Origin: an uncultured bacterium
GTDB taxonomy: Bacteria; Verrucomicrobiota; Kiritimatiellia; CAIKKV01; CAITUY01
Direction: 5' to 3'
Assembly (NCBI GenBank): GCA_903908715.1
Contig: CAIVSY010000009.1
Location: forward strand, 1-58,769
Length of the DNA: 58,769 bases
The notes beneath the pieces were generated by a model. It made no database searches. It had not been told where the DNA came from and saw only the letters and a list, made by a program, of their open reading frames with translations. Shown piece by piece: positions 16,201 to 24,247 of the stretch (the stretch's first letter is position 1; every line of letters starts with the position of its first letter). A program made the translations under genes and the position numbers.

Positions 16201-18041
16201 CCAAGGATGCCGATCCGCTCGGCCCCACGTTCTTCTTCCTCCGTGACATCAACTCCGGCGGCCCCCAGAACTGGCGCCTCTGGCTGACCGGCTCGGCCGT
16301 CAACACCGGCGAACACGGGGCAACCCTGATCGGCGAGGAGGATGTCGACATGGATATCCTCATCCGCGACGCCTCCCGGCTGAAGCTCTCGACCAGCAAG
16401 CAGACCCGGCGTCATAACAACGGCTTCCGCCAGGGCCGCGAACAGCCCATCGACATCACGCAGACCTGTCTGCAGGGCACCCTCCCGGGCCAGGACACCC
16501 TCTGCGCCATCCTCTACCCGCGCCTGAAGAACGAGAGCACCCCGACCGTCTCCTGGCACGCCGATGGCCGGATCGCACAGGTCACCTCGGAAGCAGGTAC
16601 AGACTACGTCTTCCTTTCGCCGAAGAAGGTGTTCAAGCCGCGCGCGCTCGAGGGTCTGGCGCCTCTCCCGCGCGGAGCCGCCTTGTACGGAGGCTGCCGC
16701 GCGTATACCGCCACTGAGGGAGCCCCCTTCCTATGCGTCAATGACACAGGAAAGCCGGTCCATGGCGAGTGTCGTTGGGATAAGGAAGGCTTCACCCTGC
16801 CTGCTGGAGCCCTCCAGGTTCATCCCGGTAGCGATGACACCGCACCCGTCACTATCGTCTGGCAAAGCCCGGAATCCTTCACGGTCACGGTTGATGTTCA
16901 GATCTCTGACGATGACCGGAGCGCATACGAGGACAAGAGCGACGGCGTACGATGTGAGATCCGCAAGGGCGGGGAAAGACTGGCCGAGGGAAGCCTCGCC
17001 AATGCCGGTCTACCTGAACAGATCGTCGCCGATGGAGTTTCTGTAGCCAAGGGTGAGATCATCCGCATCGTGATCCTGCCCAACAAGTGCTCCTGGTTCG
17101 ATGCCACCCGGATCACAGCGACCATCACCAGCGGGGATGGCAGGAAATGGGACCTGGCCGAGGCTGTTGGCAGCGGCAAGCTGAACAATGACCATGCCTC
17201 GGAAATGCCGCAATCCGGCTGGTGGGCCTGCATGGGGGACGGTACGACCTTCGACATGCGTTACGCCGGACTTGTCCTGGTGCCGTTACGCGATGTCTCG
17301 ACGTTGAACGGACTGGTGACTTGCAAGCCGCTCGATGGCGCGCAGCCTTTCCTCAACCTGGACCGCAGTGTTTCCCCGGCGAAGGATGAGGCGCTCCAGG
17401 TTCATCCTGCAGCGTCCAGTGTGGCCACCCTGGCCTGGCGCAGCCCTGTCAGCGGCAAGGTTGCGGCGGAAATCCGCGTGAAGGATCTTTACAAGCCGGG
17501 GCAGGATAACCCCGAGGTCTGGCGAAATGACGGCATCCGCTATGAACTGCATTGCGGGAATACCATCGTTGCACAGGGCACCCGTGACGGCGGCGACTGG
17601 GAGAAGAAGACCGCAGACGGCCTTACGGTAAACAAGGGGGATGTCCTGCGCCTTGTGATCTACCCGGGTGCCAGCCACTGGTGGGATTCGACCGCTGTCG
17701 ACATGACCGTCACCGATGCATCCGGGAAGAAGTGGAACGCCCGGGAGGACCTGATCACGCGGAAGATGAAGCTTGGCAACGAGATGGGGGCGGACCAGAA
17801 TACCTCCATCTGGTGGGCTTGTGCCGGTGATGCGCCCCGGTTCGCACCAGAGGACTTGATCGTGGCTCCGATGGAGGAGGTTACCTCCGACGACGGGAAA
17901 GTCCGCTTCCAGGGCACAGCCGGCGCCGTCCAGATTCGTGGCGGCAAGGTGAGCCTCGCACTCGGCGCACCGGGCAGGGTCATCTACGGACGTCATGAAC
18001 TCGCGGCGGATGGGCCGGAAGTCAAGACCATCGGGAAGTGA
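13272..18041 (+). CDS. Giant membrane-anchored heparinase II/III-like protein
   Basis: The protein has 1589 residues from ATG 13272, preceded by AGAGGGA. Order of parts: a zinc ribbon (C12, C15, C32, C35); a proline/alanine linker; one membrane helix near 113-133 (VAAMVIILPLAMAGALGY); a beta-rich domain (~190-530); an alpha-helical toroid-like region (~570-860); a beta-sandwich with GGGNHSHYDCDSGSIILYG near 901, matching heparinase II/III C-terminal domains; then two copies of a ~150-residue module (about 1178-1325 and 1374-1530), each starting LQVHP and ending near WWAC.GD. It would put a polysaccharide-lyase-like body outside the membrane and a zinc ribbon in the cytoplasm. Substrate unknown; the lyase call is by fold and motif and not by proven catalytic residues. 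Confidence 0.72.
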   Translation: MENEIQGFKFNCSHCQQRLEAPLDMAGEAISCPTCNREIVVPRPPASAPPPERKGNGPVMPGDLVLKPPVGSNPVQKPKAGPTVRKMQLPPPQAARPAAPAKPAKRQKRFPVAAMVIILPLAMAGALGYRSYVSLTKEGREVSAQTLLANIPNAVKSEQASTPASTQGSTFQDEEKSAGQSVPLTPPLRVGDLSVRDYLGHTWTRECITFPLNAAQCKDARKGMILVDADNREVASQFTPGKTQDEGWISVQTDLTPYQRQSYRFSGKSGSVPTDLEVRDTGDQIQIVNSVTGLRIRKSLAGDLGPIAGVRLMSGIWTCDSTFKLSDNARLAGYTAALVAKGPVFAEVECRATFADGGWWVMRFRVESGEPAVIVHESYDAPRAGVFNLVLGNENFRPTHMLNRHSDVNWAGVQVEALSNFHLEPWIRWNDGRRGNWLALYTPEPAGSLKDMLMIGLLRPSLWINPQWKGKAPQAGGSASVSINNGLASVGLPVAGGQRVWILGVLDKSESIPFIGKRVAPPPQKLVIKHGDIPLNTVKDWILEWEGDDDNHPVLFVKKADLPRLRSTLVSDPKELERWRSQQPVDKYMLDGPIKEFIVTADPQLGKRMADKAEEYLQTCVDWYIKQDYLLCPGTAPHMQSLISTVINLVDPVLSTPAFTPEQRKRFLAKLAFIGYILARDDYWSPERGYSGFANMTSVVALYRTGIACILPSHPMAKSWAKQGLGQLAWQLTAWSDEDGGWVEAPHYAMVSFDHMLAGFTMAANAGLGDYFYHPRMRKVVEWFAGISTPRDSRSGGFRHQPPIGNTYPGEPNGVYGLIAYMWKDRDPEFAAQMQWLFEQHGSILGLGNGWNFPAMLGYRFQMGQSGVTPKPAKLGSALYRNTGAVLRNTMQSDRETYLHIIGGGNHSHYDCDSGSIILYGKGRVLCDDWGYFGLDGGQNHSMLGGGGMSLDSFGTCAAFDQVSGTGSGWIRQIGFAKDADPLGPTFFFLRDINSGGPQNWRLWLTGSAVNTGEHGATLIGEEDVDMDILIRDASRLKLSTSKQTRRHNNGFRQGREQPIDITQTCLQGTLPGQDTLCAILYPRLKNESTPTVSWHADGRIAQVTSEAGTDYVFLSPKKVFKPRALEGLAPLPRGAALYGGCRAYTATEGAPFLCVNDTGKPVHGECRWDKEGFTLPAGALQVHPGSDDTAPVTIVWQSPESFTVTVDVQISDDDRSAYEDKSDGVRCEIRKGGERLAEGSLANAGLPEQIVADGVSVAKGEIIRIVILPNKCSWFDATRITATITSGDGRKWDLAEAVGSGKLNNDHASEMPQSGWWACMGDGTTFDMRYAGLVLVPLRDVSTLNGLVTCKPLDGAQPFLNLDRSVSPAKDEALQVHPAASSVATLAWRSPVSGKVAAEIRVKDLYKPGQDNPEVWRNDGIRYELHCGNTIVAQGTRDGGDWEKKTADGLTVNKGDVLRLVIYPGASHWWDSTAVDMTVTDASGKKWNAREDLITRKMKLGNEMGADQNTSIWWACAGDAPRFAPEDLIVAPMEEVTSDDGKVRFQGTAGAVQIRGGKVSLALGAPGRVIYGRHELAADGPEVKTIGK

Positions 18042-18246
18042 GACCGGGCGGATAGCTTGCCGGACGGATGCTGGCTTATGGGCAGCAATGAATGCCAAGC
18101 CCGCCAAGGTCATTGAAAAGTGAACCAAGCTCGTCCCGGGAAAGCGCCGGAAGCATACCGGGATCAGGGCAGAAAGCTCATCGACTGGCCTCTCTCTTTG
18201 AACTGGCTGTAGAGCCGCCATTCCCGTATTCTGATGCGCCAAGGCG

Positions 18247-19686
18247 ATGGGCATGAAACCGAATCCCGACAGGATATGGATCGTTGGGGTCGCAGGCGTA
18301 CTGGCGGCCGTTTGCAGTCTGCTGGGCGGTTATTGGCTCACACGCCCATTGGATGTGCCGGTAAATGCCCGGGTGCCTGAACTGGATGGGCGCCCGGCCT
18401 CCACAGCTCTGGTGGAAAATGTCAGGATTGGATCGCTTTTCCAGTCAGGGCCGGGACGGGCCTCCGATCTGCCCGGAGAGTGGCCCGGTTTCCGTGGGGC
18501 TGCCCGGGATAATCAGGGTGTTGCAACGGCTCCGCTGGCTGATACATGGGAGCCCACCGGTCCGCCGATTCTCTGGCGTGTGGACCTTGGCGAAGGCCAT
18601 GCCGGGCCTGCCGTATGGGCGGGTCGCGTATATTTGCTGGATTATGACGAGACTCGCCGCGCGGATATCCTGCGTTGTCTATCGCTGGATGACGGACGTC
18701 TTCTGTGGGAGAGAGGTTACCCCGTTCATATCAAGCGCAACCATGGTTTTTCCCGCACCGTTCCCTGCGTAGGGGAGGGAGTGGTGGTTACCATCGGACC
18801 GCGGTGTCACGTTATGGCGTTGGATGCGGTGTCTGGCGATTTCCTGTGGGGTATGGATATGGCAAGCGAGTTCGGCGCGCGTGAGCCGGACTGGTATACG
18901 GGGCAGTGTCCGCTGATTGATCAGGGCCACGTGGTGCTGGCGCCTTGCGGCCCGCAGGTCTTTCTGGCGGGGATCAACCTGCGCGATGGACGCACGGCAT
19001 GGACAACCCCGTCGCCGGGTCATTGGAAGATGTCACACGCGTCAGTTGCGGTGGGAGCGATTGCCGGGAAACGGATGTACGTATATGCCGGGATCAACGG
19101 CATGGCGGGGGTGTCGGCCGAGGCAGGGGATTGTGGCCGGTTGCTGTGGAAGACCGAGGCATGGACTCCGGCTGTGATTGTGCCGTCTCCCATGATCCTC
19201 GAGGATGGCCGCATCTTCGTGACCGCGGGATATGGTTCGGGGAGTATGGCGCTGGATGTGAAGCGGGGTGAGGGAGGGCAGTTTGCCGTGTCCGTTGTGA
19301 AACGCTACGGCCCGCGTGATGGATTCGCCAGTGAACAGCAAACTCCGGTGGAATACGGCGGGTGTCTGTTTGGAATTCTCCCCAAGGATGCCGGGCCGGG
19401 CCGGAACCAGTTCGCCTGCGCGGACGGTATGGGGACGATCCTATGGACAAGCGGTCCGGGGGATCGTTTCGGATTGGGGCCGGTTCTGCTTGCTTCCAAC
19501 CGTTTCCTGGTCTTGAGCGACGAAGGGGAGCTGACGATGGCGCAAGCGTCAACGGAAGGGTGGAAACCCATGGCGAAGGCGAAGGTTCTGCAGGGGCATG
19601 ATTCATGGGGACCCATGGCTCTGGCCGGGACCCGGTTACTGTTGCGGGATTCGAAGCAGATGATTTGCCTGGAGTTGAAGAGGTGA
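18247..19686 (+). CDS. Membrane-anchored PQQ-like beta-propeller protein
   Basis: The protein has 479 residues (ATG 18253, with AAGG eight nt upstream, may be the true start). An N-terminal membrane anchor (~10-28) is followed by WPGFRGAARDNQGV, a signature of the 'PQQ-like' quinoprotein propellers common in Planctomycetes and Lentisphaerota, then repeated blades ending in strands such as LDAVSGDFLWG and NLRDGRTAWTT. Such proteins often do not bind PQQ; they act as scaffolds or sensors. First gene of the redox cluster; it overlaps the next gene by four nt. Confidence 0.75.
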   Translation: MGMKPNPDRIWIVGVAGVLAAVCSLLGGYWLTRPLDVPVNARVPELDGRPASTALVENVRIGSLFQSGPGRASDLPGEWPGFRGAARDNQGVATAPLADTWEPTGPPILWRVDLGEGHAGPAVWAGRVYLLDYDETRRADILRCLSLDDGRLLWERGYPVHIKRNHGFSRTVPCVGEGVVVTIGPRCHVMALDAVSGDFLWGMDMASEFGAREPDWYTGQCPLIDQGHVVLAPCGPQVFLAGINLRDGRTAWTTPSPGHWKMSHASVAVGAIAGKRMYVYAGINGMAGVSAEAGDCGRLLWKTEAWTPAVIVPSPMILEDGRIFVTAGYGSGSMALDVKRGEGGQFAVSVVKRYGPRDGFASEQQTPVEYGGCLFGILPKDAGPGRNQFACADGMGTILWTSGPGDRFGLGPVLLASNRFLVLSDEGELTMAQASTEGWKPMAKAKVLQGHDSWGPMALAGTRLLLRDSKQMICLELKR

Positions 19687-20699
19687 ACGATCCCATGGAT
19701 GAAAGGTTGGATAGCGGGACCAAGCGCAGGCAGGCAGTGGTTGCATGGCTGTCCATTGCCCTGATTGTATTGGGGGCGGGCCTGCTCGTGTGGTACCGTT
19801 CCTCCAATGAACGGCGTCAACGCGAGATAGCCCGGGCTGGTACGGTTCCATTGACGGACCCTGAGCCGACTGGGGCTGTTTGCAGGGCAGGCATGGACAT
19901 TCCTTGCCCGCTGGATGCGCCGGGAGCCCTTGCGGTGGATGGAGAGGGGCGGATTTTTGTGGGAGGCAGGGGCGAAGTGGTGATTCTCGCGGCGGATGGC
20001 ACCTTGGAAGGCCGCTTCCCGGTCAAAGGGGACGTAACCTGTCTGACTTTGGATGGCGCGGGCAACGTTTATGCCGCGACTCGCAGAGAAGTGCGGGTGC
20101 ATGACAAGGATGGGGTGGAGAAGTCCGCATGGGATGTCTTCGATGCGAAATCCGTCCTGACTTCCATCAGCGTGGCCGGGGACAAGGTTTATGTGGCGGA
20201 TGCCGGTCGCAGGGCAGTCTGGGTTCTGGATGCCGGGGGGGGTGTGGTGAGGAGGCTGGTTCGTGCGGGTATGCCGCAGGGGGCATTCCTGGTGCCGAGC
20301 CCGTACTTTGATGTTGCGGGTGTGGAGTCAGGCGGAGTCTGGGTGGCGGATCCCGGACGTCATGAACTTGTCTTGTATTCTGCTGAGGGGGTGGAGCAGG
20401 ACGCGTGGGGGAAGGCCGGCGTGGAGGATGAGGCGTTTTGCGGATGCTGTAATCCCTGTCACATTGCTCTCCTGCCTGGGGGTGGGTTCGTGACGGGCGA
20501 AAAGGGGATTATGCGCGTGAAGCGTTACGGCAGGGAGGGTGAATATATTGAGCAGGTGGCGGGGCCCGCCTGTTTTTCGCGCGGAGCCCGGATGGCGGAT
20601 CTTGCGGTGGATGGCGGTGGCCGCATCCTGGTTCTGGATCCGGACAGGAAGCGGATTCGTGTGTTTACGCTCGGGCAGGGAGGTCAGAATGAAGGGTGA
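19683..20699 (+). CDS. Membrane-anchored NHL-repeat propeller with CGCC.PC motif
   Basis: The protein has 338 residues from GTG 19683 (GTGA overlap with the gene before; ATG 19695 is possible). A membrane helix at ~20-38 is followed by NHL-type repeats (GALAVDGEGRIFVGGRG, CLTLDGAGNVYAATRR, DLAVDGGGRILVLDPD). A cysteine cluster FCGCCNPCH near residue 255 is unusual for a plain propeller and could hold a metal or heme-like group. It overlaps the downstream ferredoxin gene by 11 nt. Periplasmic location is inferred from the anchor. Confidence 0.7.
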   Translation: MNDPMDERLDSGTKRRQAVVAWLSIALIVLGAGLLVWYRSSNERRQREIARAGTVPLTDPEPTGAVCRAGMDIPCPLDAPGALAVDGEGRIFVGGRGEVVILAADGTLEGRFPVKGDVTCLTLDGAGNVYAATRREVRVHDKDGVEKSAWDVFDAKSVLTSISVAGDKVYVADAGRRAVWVLDAGGGVVRRLVRAGMPQGAFLVPSPYFDVAGVESGGVWVADPGRHELVLYSAEGVEQDAWGKAGVEDEAFCGCCNPCHIALLPGGGFVTGEKGIMRVKRYGREGEYIEQVAGPACFSRGARMADLAVDGGGRILVLDPDRKRIRVFTLGQGGQNEG

Positions 20700-21246
20700 A
20701 TCACGGCGTGATTTCTTGAAGAAGGCCGCGCGGTGGAGCGTGCTGGCTCTGCTGGGCGGCGTGGCGTTTCGCATGGCGGGGAAGCCTGGAGCCGGACGGC
20801 GGAGCGGGATGGTATGGCAGATTGATCCGGCCAAATGCATTCAGTGCGGCCGGTGCGAGACCTCGTGTGTGCGGACACCCAGCGCGGTGAAGTGCGTACA
20901 CAGTTATGATATTTGCGGGTTCTGTAATCTTTGTGGAGGCTATCACCAGCCCGGTGCGAAGGATACGGGTACAGGTGCGGAAAACCAGTTGTGCCCCACC
21001 GATGCCATCCGCCGCAGGTTTGTTGAGGAACCCTACTTCCAGTATGACATCGTGGAGGATCTTTGCATCGGTTGCGCAAAATGTGTCAAGGGTTGCGCGG
21101 CATTCGGGAATGGGTCCCTTTTCCTCCAGGTGCGGCATGACCGGTGTTGGAATTGCAATGAATGTTCGATCGCGCGGGTGTGCCCGTCGGGCGCCATTTC
21201 GCGGGTCCCGTCGGGACGTCCGTATCGGCTGAGAGGGCAGGGATGA
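20689..21246 (+). CDS. Four-cluster [4Fe-4S] ferredoxin with possible Tat leader (NapG-like)
   Basis: The protein has 185 residues. The N-terminus MKGESRRDFLKKAARWSVLAL is a twin-arginine-type leader followed by a hydrophobic segment. Four cysteine sets follow: CIQCGRCETSC, CGFCNLC..CP, CIGCAKCVKGC and CWNCNECSIARVCP, enough for four [4Fe-4S] clusters. The arrangement resembles NapG/NrfC/DsrO-type electron carriers that sit on the periplasmic side and pair with a NapH-like membrane protein, which is indeed the next gene (4-nt overlap). Confidence 0.8.
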   Translation: MKGESRRDFLKKAARWSVLALLGGVAFRMAGKPGAGRRSGMVWQIDPAKCIQCGRCETSCVRTPSAVKCVHSYDICGFCNLCGGYHQPGAKDTGTGAENQLCPTDAIRRRFVEEPYFQYDIVEDLCIGCAKCVKGCAAFGNGSLFLQVRHDRCWNCNECSIARVCPSGAISRVPSGRPYRLRGQG

Positions 21247-22544
21247 AGCGGTATCTGGTTATTCTGCTCGTGATTGCCGGCCTGGCGGCAGTGGGGCTGG
21301 CCGGGGATCCTCCGGCGCGATTCCCGCGCCCGGATTTCGAGAGCGGCTACGCGCCGCCGGCAACGCAATGCCCGGCTCCGCGGCCGGGGATCCTTCTCTG
21401 GGTTGATGTGGGGGTCCTGGCCGGATCGATGGGGCTGGCATCCTGGCTGGTTCTGAAGCGTCGTTCGCGCGGCGGTCTGATAGGGCTGCTGTTGTTTTGC
21501 CTGGCCTACTTTGGTTTTTATCGCAAGGGTTGTGTTTGTCCAGTGGGGTCGCTGCAGAATATGGCATTAGCCCTTTCGGATCTGGGTTACGCGGTGCCTT
21601 GGGCTGTGGTTGCCCTGTTCGTCCTGCCGCTGGTGTTCGCATTGTTCTGCGGCAGGGTTTTTTGTGCCGCTGTCTGCCCGCTGGGAGCGATACAGGACGT
21701 TGTGATCCGCAGGCCGGTTCTCGTCCCGGCATGGCTGGCCGGCCTGCTGTCCTTCCTGCCGGTGTATTTGCTCGGCAGTTCCGTTCTGCTGGCTGCGGGC
21801 GGGGCGGGATTCATGATCTGTGCGCATGATCCATTCGTCGGTTTCTTCCGCCTGGGGGCGTCGGTGCCCATGCTGGTTGCCGGCGGACTGATGCTTGCTG
21901 CAGGGGTTTGGGTGGCGAGACCCTATTGCCGTTTCTTCTGCGCCTACGGGGTCATCCTGGGATGGCTGTCGCGCTTATCCGCGCGGCATGCCCGGATCAC
22001 ACCCGACAGCTGTGTGGCCTGCCGGTTGTGTGAAAGGGCCTGCCCGTTCGACTGCATCCGGGCACCGACACCGGTTGCGGACCCGGAGGAACGGGGTGTG
22101 ACGCGGCGCCGCTTCCGTTGGATGATTGCGGCGCTGCCGATGATTGTCGCGGCAGGCGTCTGGTTCGGGCTGGTACTTGCACCGCTGCTCGCGGGACAAC
22201 ATCCGGTTGTACGGCTCGCCAACCGCCTGGCCCGTGAGGAACGAGGCATGGTTTCCGGGTTGACGCTCGAAAGCGAAGCGTTCCGCATGTCGGGTCAGTC
22301 ACTGGCCGAAGTCAAGGTTCATGCGGATGCGATGAGGGAATGGTTCCGACGGGGAGCGATGATATTCGGTGGGTTCCTCGGGCTGGTGTTCGCTCTGCGG
22401 ATGATTGGTTTGAGCCGTGTGCGGAGCCGGACCGAATACACGATCGACACAGCGGCCTGTTTCAGTTGCGGGCGCTGCTTTTCCTGCTGCCCGGTGGACA
22501 AAGCCTGGCGGGAGGGACGTAACACATCGGAGTTGAAGGTGTGA
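21243..22544 (+). CDS. NapH/NosR-like membrane polyferredoxin
   Basis: The protein has 433 residues. After an N-terminal signal-like helix there are about six more membrane helices. Two CxxxCP-like motifs typical of NapH and NosR are present (CVCPVGSLQN, CAAVCPLGAIQD), also CRFFCAYGVILGW. There is a [4Fe-4S] ferredoxin pair, CVACRLCERACP and, at the C-terminus after a last helix, CFSCGRCFSCCPVDKA. The family passes electrons between quinol, cytosol and periplasmic carriers. Overlap with both neighbours (4 nt upstream) shows tight coupling. Confidence 0.8.
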   Translation: MKRYLVILLVIAGLAAVGLAGDPPARFPRPDFESGYAPPATQCPAPRPGILLWVDVGVLAGSMGLASWLVLKRRSRGGLIGLLLFCLAYFGFYRKGCVCPVGSLQNMALALSDLGYAVPWAVVALFVLPLVFALFCGRVFCAAVCPLGAIQDVVIRRPVLVPAWLAGLLSFLPVYLLGSSVLLAAGGAGFMICAHDPFVGFFRLGASVPMLVAGGLMLAAGVWVARPYCRFFCAYGVILGWLSRLSARHARITPDSCVACRLCERACPFDCIRAPTPVADPEERGVTRRRFRWMIAALPMIVAAGVWFGLVLAPLLAGQHPVVRLANRLAREERGMVSGLTLESEAFRMSGQSLAEVKVHADAMREWFRRGAMIFGGFLGLVFALRMIGLSRVRSRTEYTIDTAACFSCGRCFSCCPVDKAWREGRNTSELKV

Positions 22545-22546
22545 GC

Positions 22547-24241
22547 ATGGATGAAGGGTTGCGGACAGTCTGCAGGCGGATGGCGATGGTGGCCGGCATG
22601 ACGCTGTCGGTGGCTGCCCTGTCCATTGCCTTGATGCTCGCTGTGACGCTTGTCCACCTGCGGCGGGAGGATCCGCTCAATATGCCTGAACTGGCGGCGT
22701 TGCGCGCAGCGTACACGCTTCAGCAGGGGGACGAAGCATTAAGGGAGAAGATTCGGATGCTCGACCTGATGGGACGTCGGGCGTTTTTTGCCAGCCGGCA
22801 GCAATTGAATGATGGCGCATGGGTGCTTGCCGCCATCTTATGCGGTGCCTTGTTGATGTTCCTGGTTGCGGAGCGGTTGCAGGAAAACCAGCCGGATATC
22901 CGCCGGCTTTCGCTGGGCGGCGAAGGGTGGTCGCGATGGTACCTGGGCCGTCGGGGGCTTTGGCTGGCGGGAAGTGTGTTGCTGTTTGCGGCGTTGGGGA
23001 TCCATGTGGCCTATCGTCCGCCGGTGGAGATTCCGGACCCGGAGCCGGCTGCGAAGGGGACGGCAAGCACCGGATCATCGCAGGCGCAGGTCCCGCAAGG
23101 CTTGGTCTGGGCGGGTTTCCGCGGCCCACGCGGGTCTGCCATGGCTGAAGTAAAGTCGGCGCCACTGGAATGGGACGGGGTCAAGGGACGCGGAATCCTC
23201 TGGAAGACATCGGTTCCGCTTCCCGGATTCAGTTCGCCGATCGTATGGGGGAACCGGGTGTTTGTGACCGGCGGAACCGCGCAGAAGCGAGCTGTGTTTG
23301 CGCTGGATGCAACGAGCGGGGCATTGGTATGGACTGCGGATACGGCAGGTGGCGCGGGCCCGGGTGTCGTCATCCCGTCAACGACAGAAGACACAGGCTT
23401 GGCCGCGTCCACGCCGGTCACGGACGGGAAGCGTGTATATGCGATCTTTGCAACGGGCGAACTGCTGTGCGTGGATATGGACGGAAAGCCAGTGTGGAAC
23501 ACGTTCCTGGGGACTCCGGAAAACCACTACGGGCATTCCTCGTCCCTGCTGGTGGATGGCGGCTTGCTCTATGTGCAGATGGATGATGCGGTGCGGCCAA
23601 GGCTCCTGGCCTTGGATGCCGCGACCGGCCGGACCCGTTGGGAGAAAAGGCGGCAGGCGATTTCGTGGGCGTCCCCGATACTGATCGAGATGGAAGCAAA
23701 GAGCATGGTGGTGCTGTGCGATAGCGCGGGAGTCGAGGCGTATGACGCGCAGAACGGCACATCCTTATGGCGCATGGATTGCCTGGGTGGCGAGGTTGCA
23801 CCGTCCGCGGCCTTTTCGCAGGGAATGCTGGTGGTCGCGGGGGATAACGCCAAGGCTTGCGGGCTCAAACTCGGATCGGAAGCGCCGGTTCCCGCCTGGG
23901 AGTGGACCGACGGGTTGCCGGATGCAGCCAGTCCGCTGGCCTTCCGCGACCGGGTGCTGATGGCAACGGCACAGGGGACCGTTATCCTGCTCGACCTCCA
24001 CAAGGGCGAGCGGGTCTGGCAGCAGGAGCTTACCCGGGTGTGCTATGCCTCACCGGTTCTTGCAGCCGGCCGGATTTACCTGGTGGACCTGGATGGTATG
24101 ACGCGGGTGCTGGAGGCGGGTGATGTCTACAGGGAACTTGCAGTTTGTCCGCTCGGGGAAATGGTCGGGGCGACCCCGGCGTTTACCGAGGGGCGGATGT
24201 ATCTGCGGGGCATCCGGCATCTTTTTTGTGTGGGAGAGTAG
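22547..24241 (+). CDS. Membrane PQQ-like beta-propeller protein
   Basis: The protein has 564 residues from ATG 22547, with AAGG seven nt upstream (GTG 22541 overlaps the preceding stop and is possible). Three hydrophobic segments in the first ~160 residues (about 10-35, 85-105, 140-158) are followed by an eight-blade-like propeller with blade ends such as VFALDATSGALVWTAD and LLALDAATGRTRWEKR. The entry sequence GFRGPRGSAMAEV again resembles the planctomycete-type quinoprotein family. Third propeller of the cluster; role unknown. Confidence 0.72.
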   Translation: MDEGLRTVCRRMAMVAGMTLSVAALSIALMLAVTLVHLRREDPLNMPELAALRAAYTLQQGDEALREKIRMLDLMGRRAFFASRQQLNDGAWVLAAILCGALLMFLVAERLQENQPDIRRLSLGGEGWSRWYLGRRGLWLAGSVLLFAALGIHVAYRPPVEIPDPEPAAKGTASTGSSQAQVPQGLVWAGFRGPRGSAMAEVKSAPLEWDGVKGRGILWKTSVPLPGFSSPIVWGNRVFVTGGTAQKRAVFALDATSGALVWTADTAGGAGPGVVIPSTTEDTGLAASTPVTDGKRVYAIFATGELLCVDMDGKPVWNTFLGTPENHYGHSSSLLVDGGLLYVQMDDAVRPRLLALDAATGRTRWEKRRQAISWASPILIEMEAKSMVVLCDSAGVEAYDAQNGTSLWRMDCLGGEVAPSAAFSQGMLVVAGDNAKACGLKLGSEAPVPAWEWTDGLPDAASPLAFRDRVLMATAQGTVILLDLHKGERVWQQELTRVCYASPVLAAGRIYLVDLDGMTRVLEAGDVYRELAVCPLGEMVGATPAFTEGRMYLRGIRHLFCVGE

Positions 24242-24247
24242 GCGGGC

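Noticed and set aside
18204..18218. Sigma-54-like GG-N10-GC element before the redox cluster
   Set aside because: Only TGGC and the final GC match; the -12 part reads CCGC and there is no activator site. Too weak to list.
18247..24241. PQQ-dependent alcohol or glucose dehydrogenases
   Set aside because: The propellers have PQQ-like blade repeats but no recognisable set of cofactor and calcium ligands or vicinal disulfide; described as PQQ-like only.
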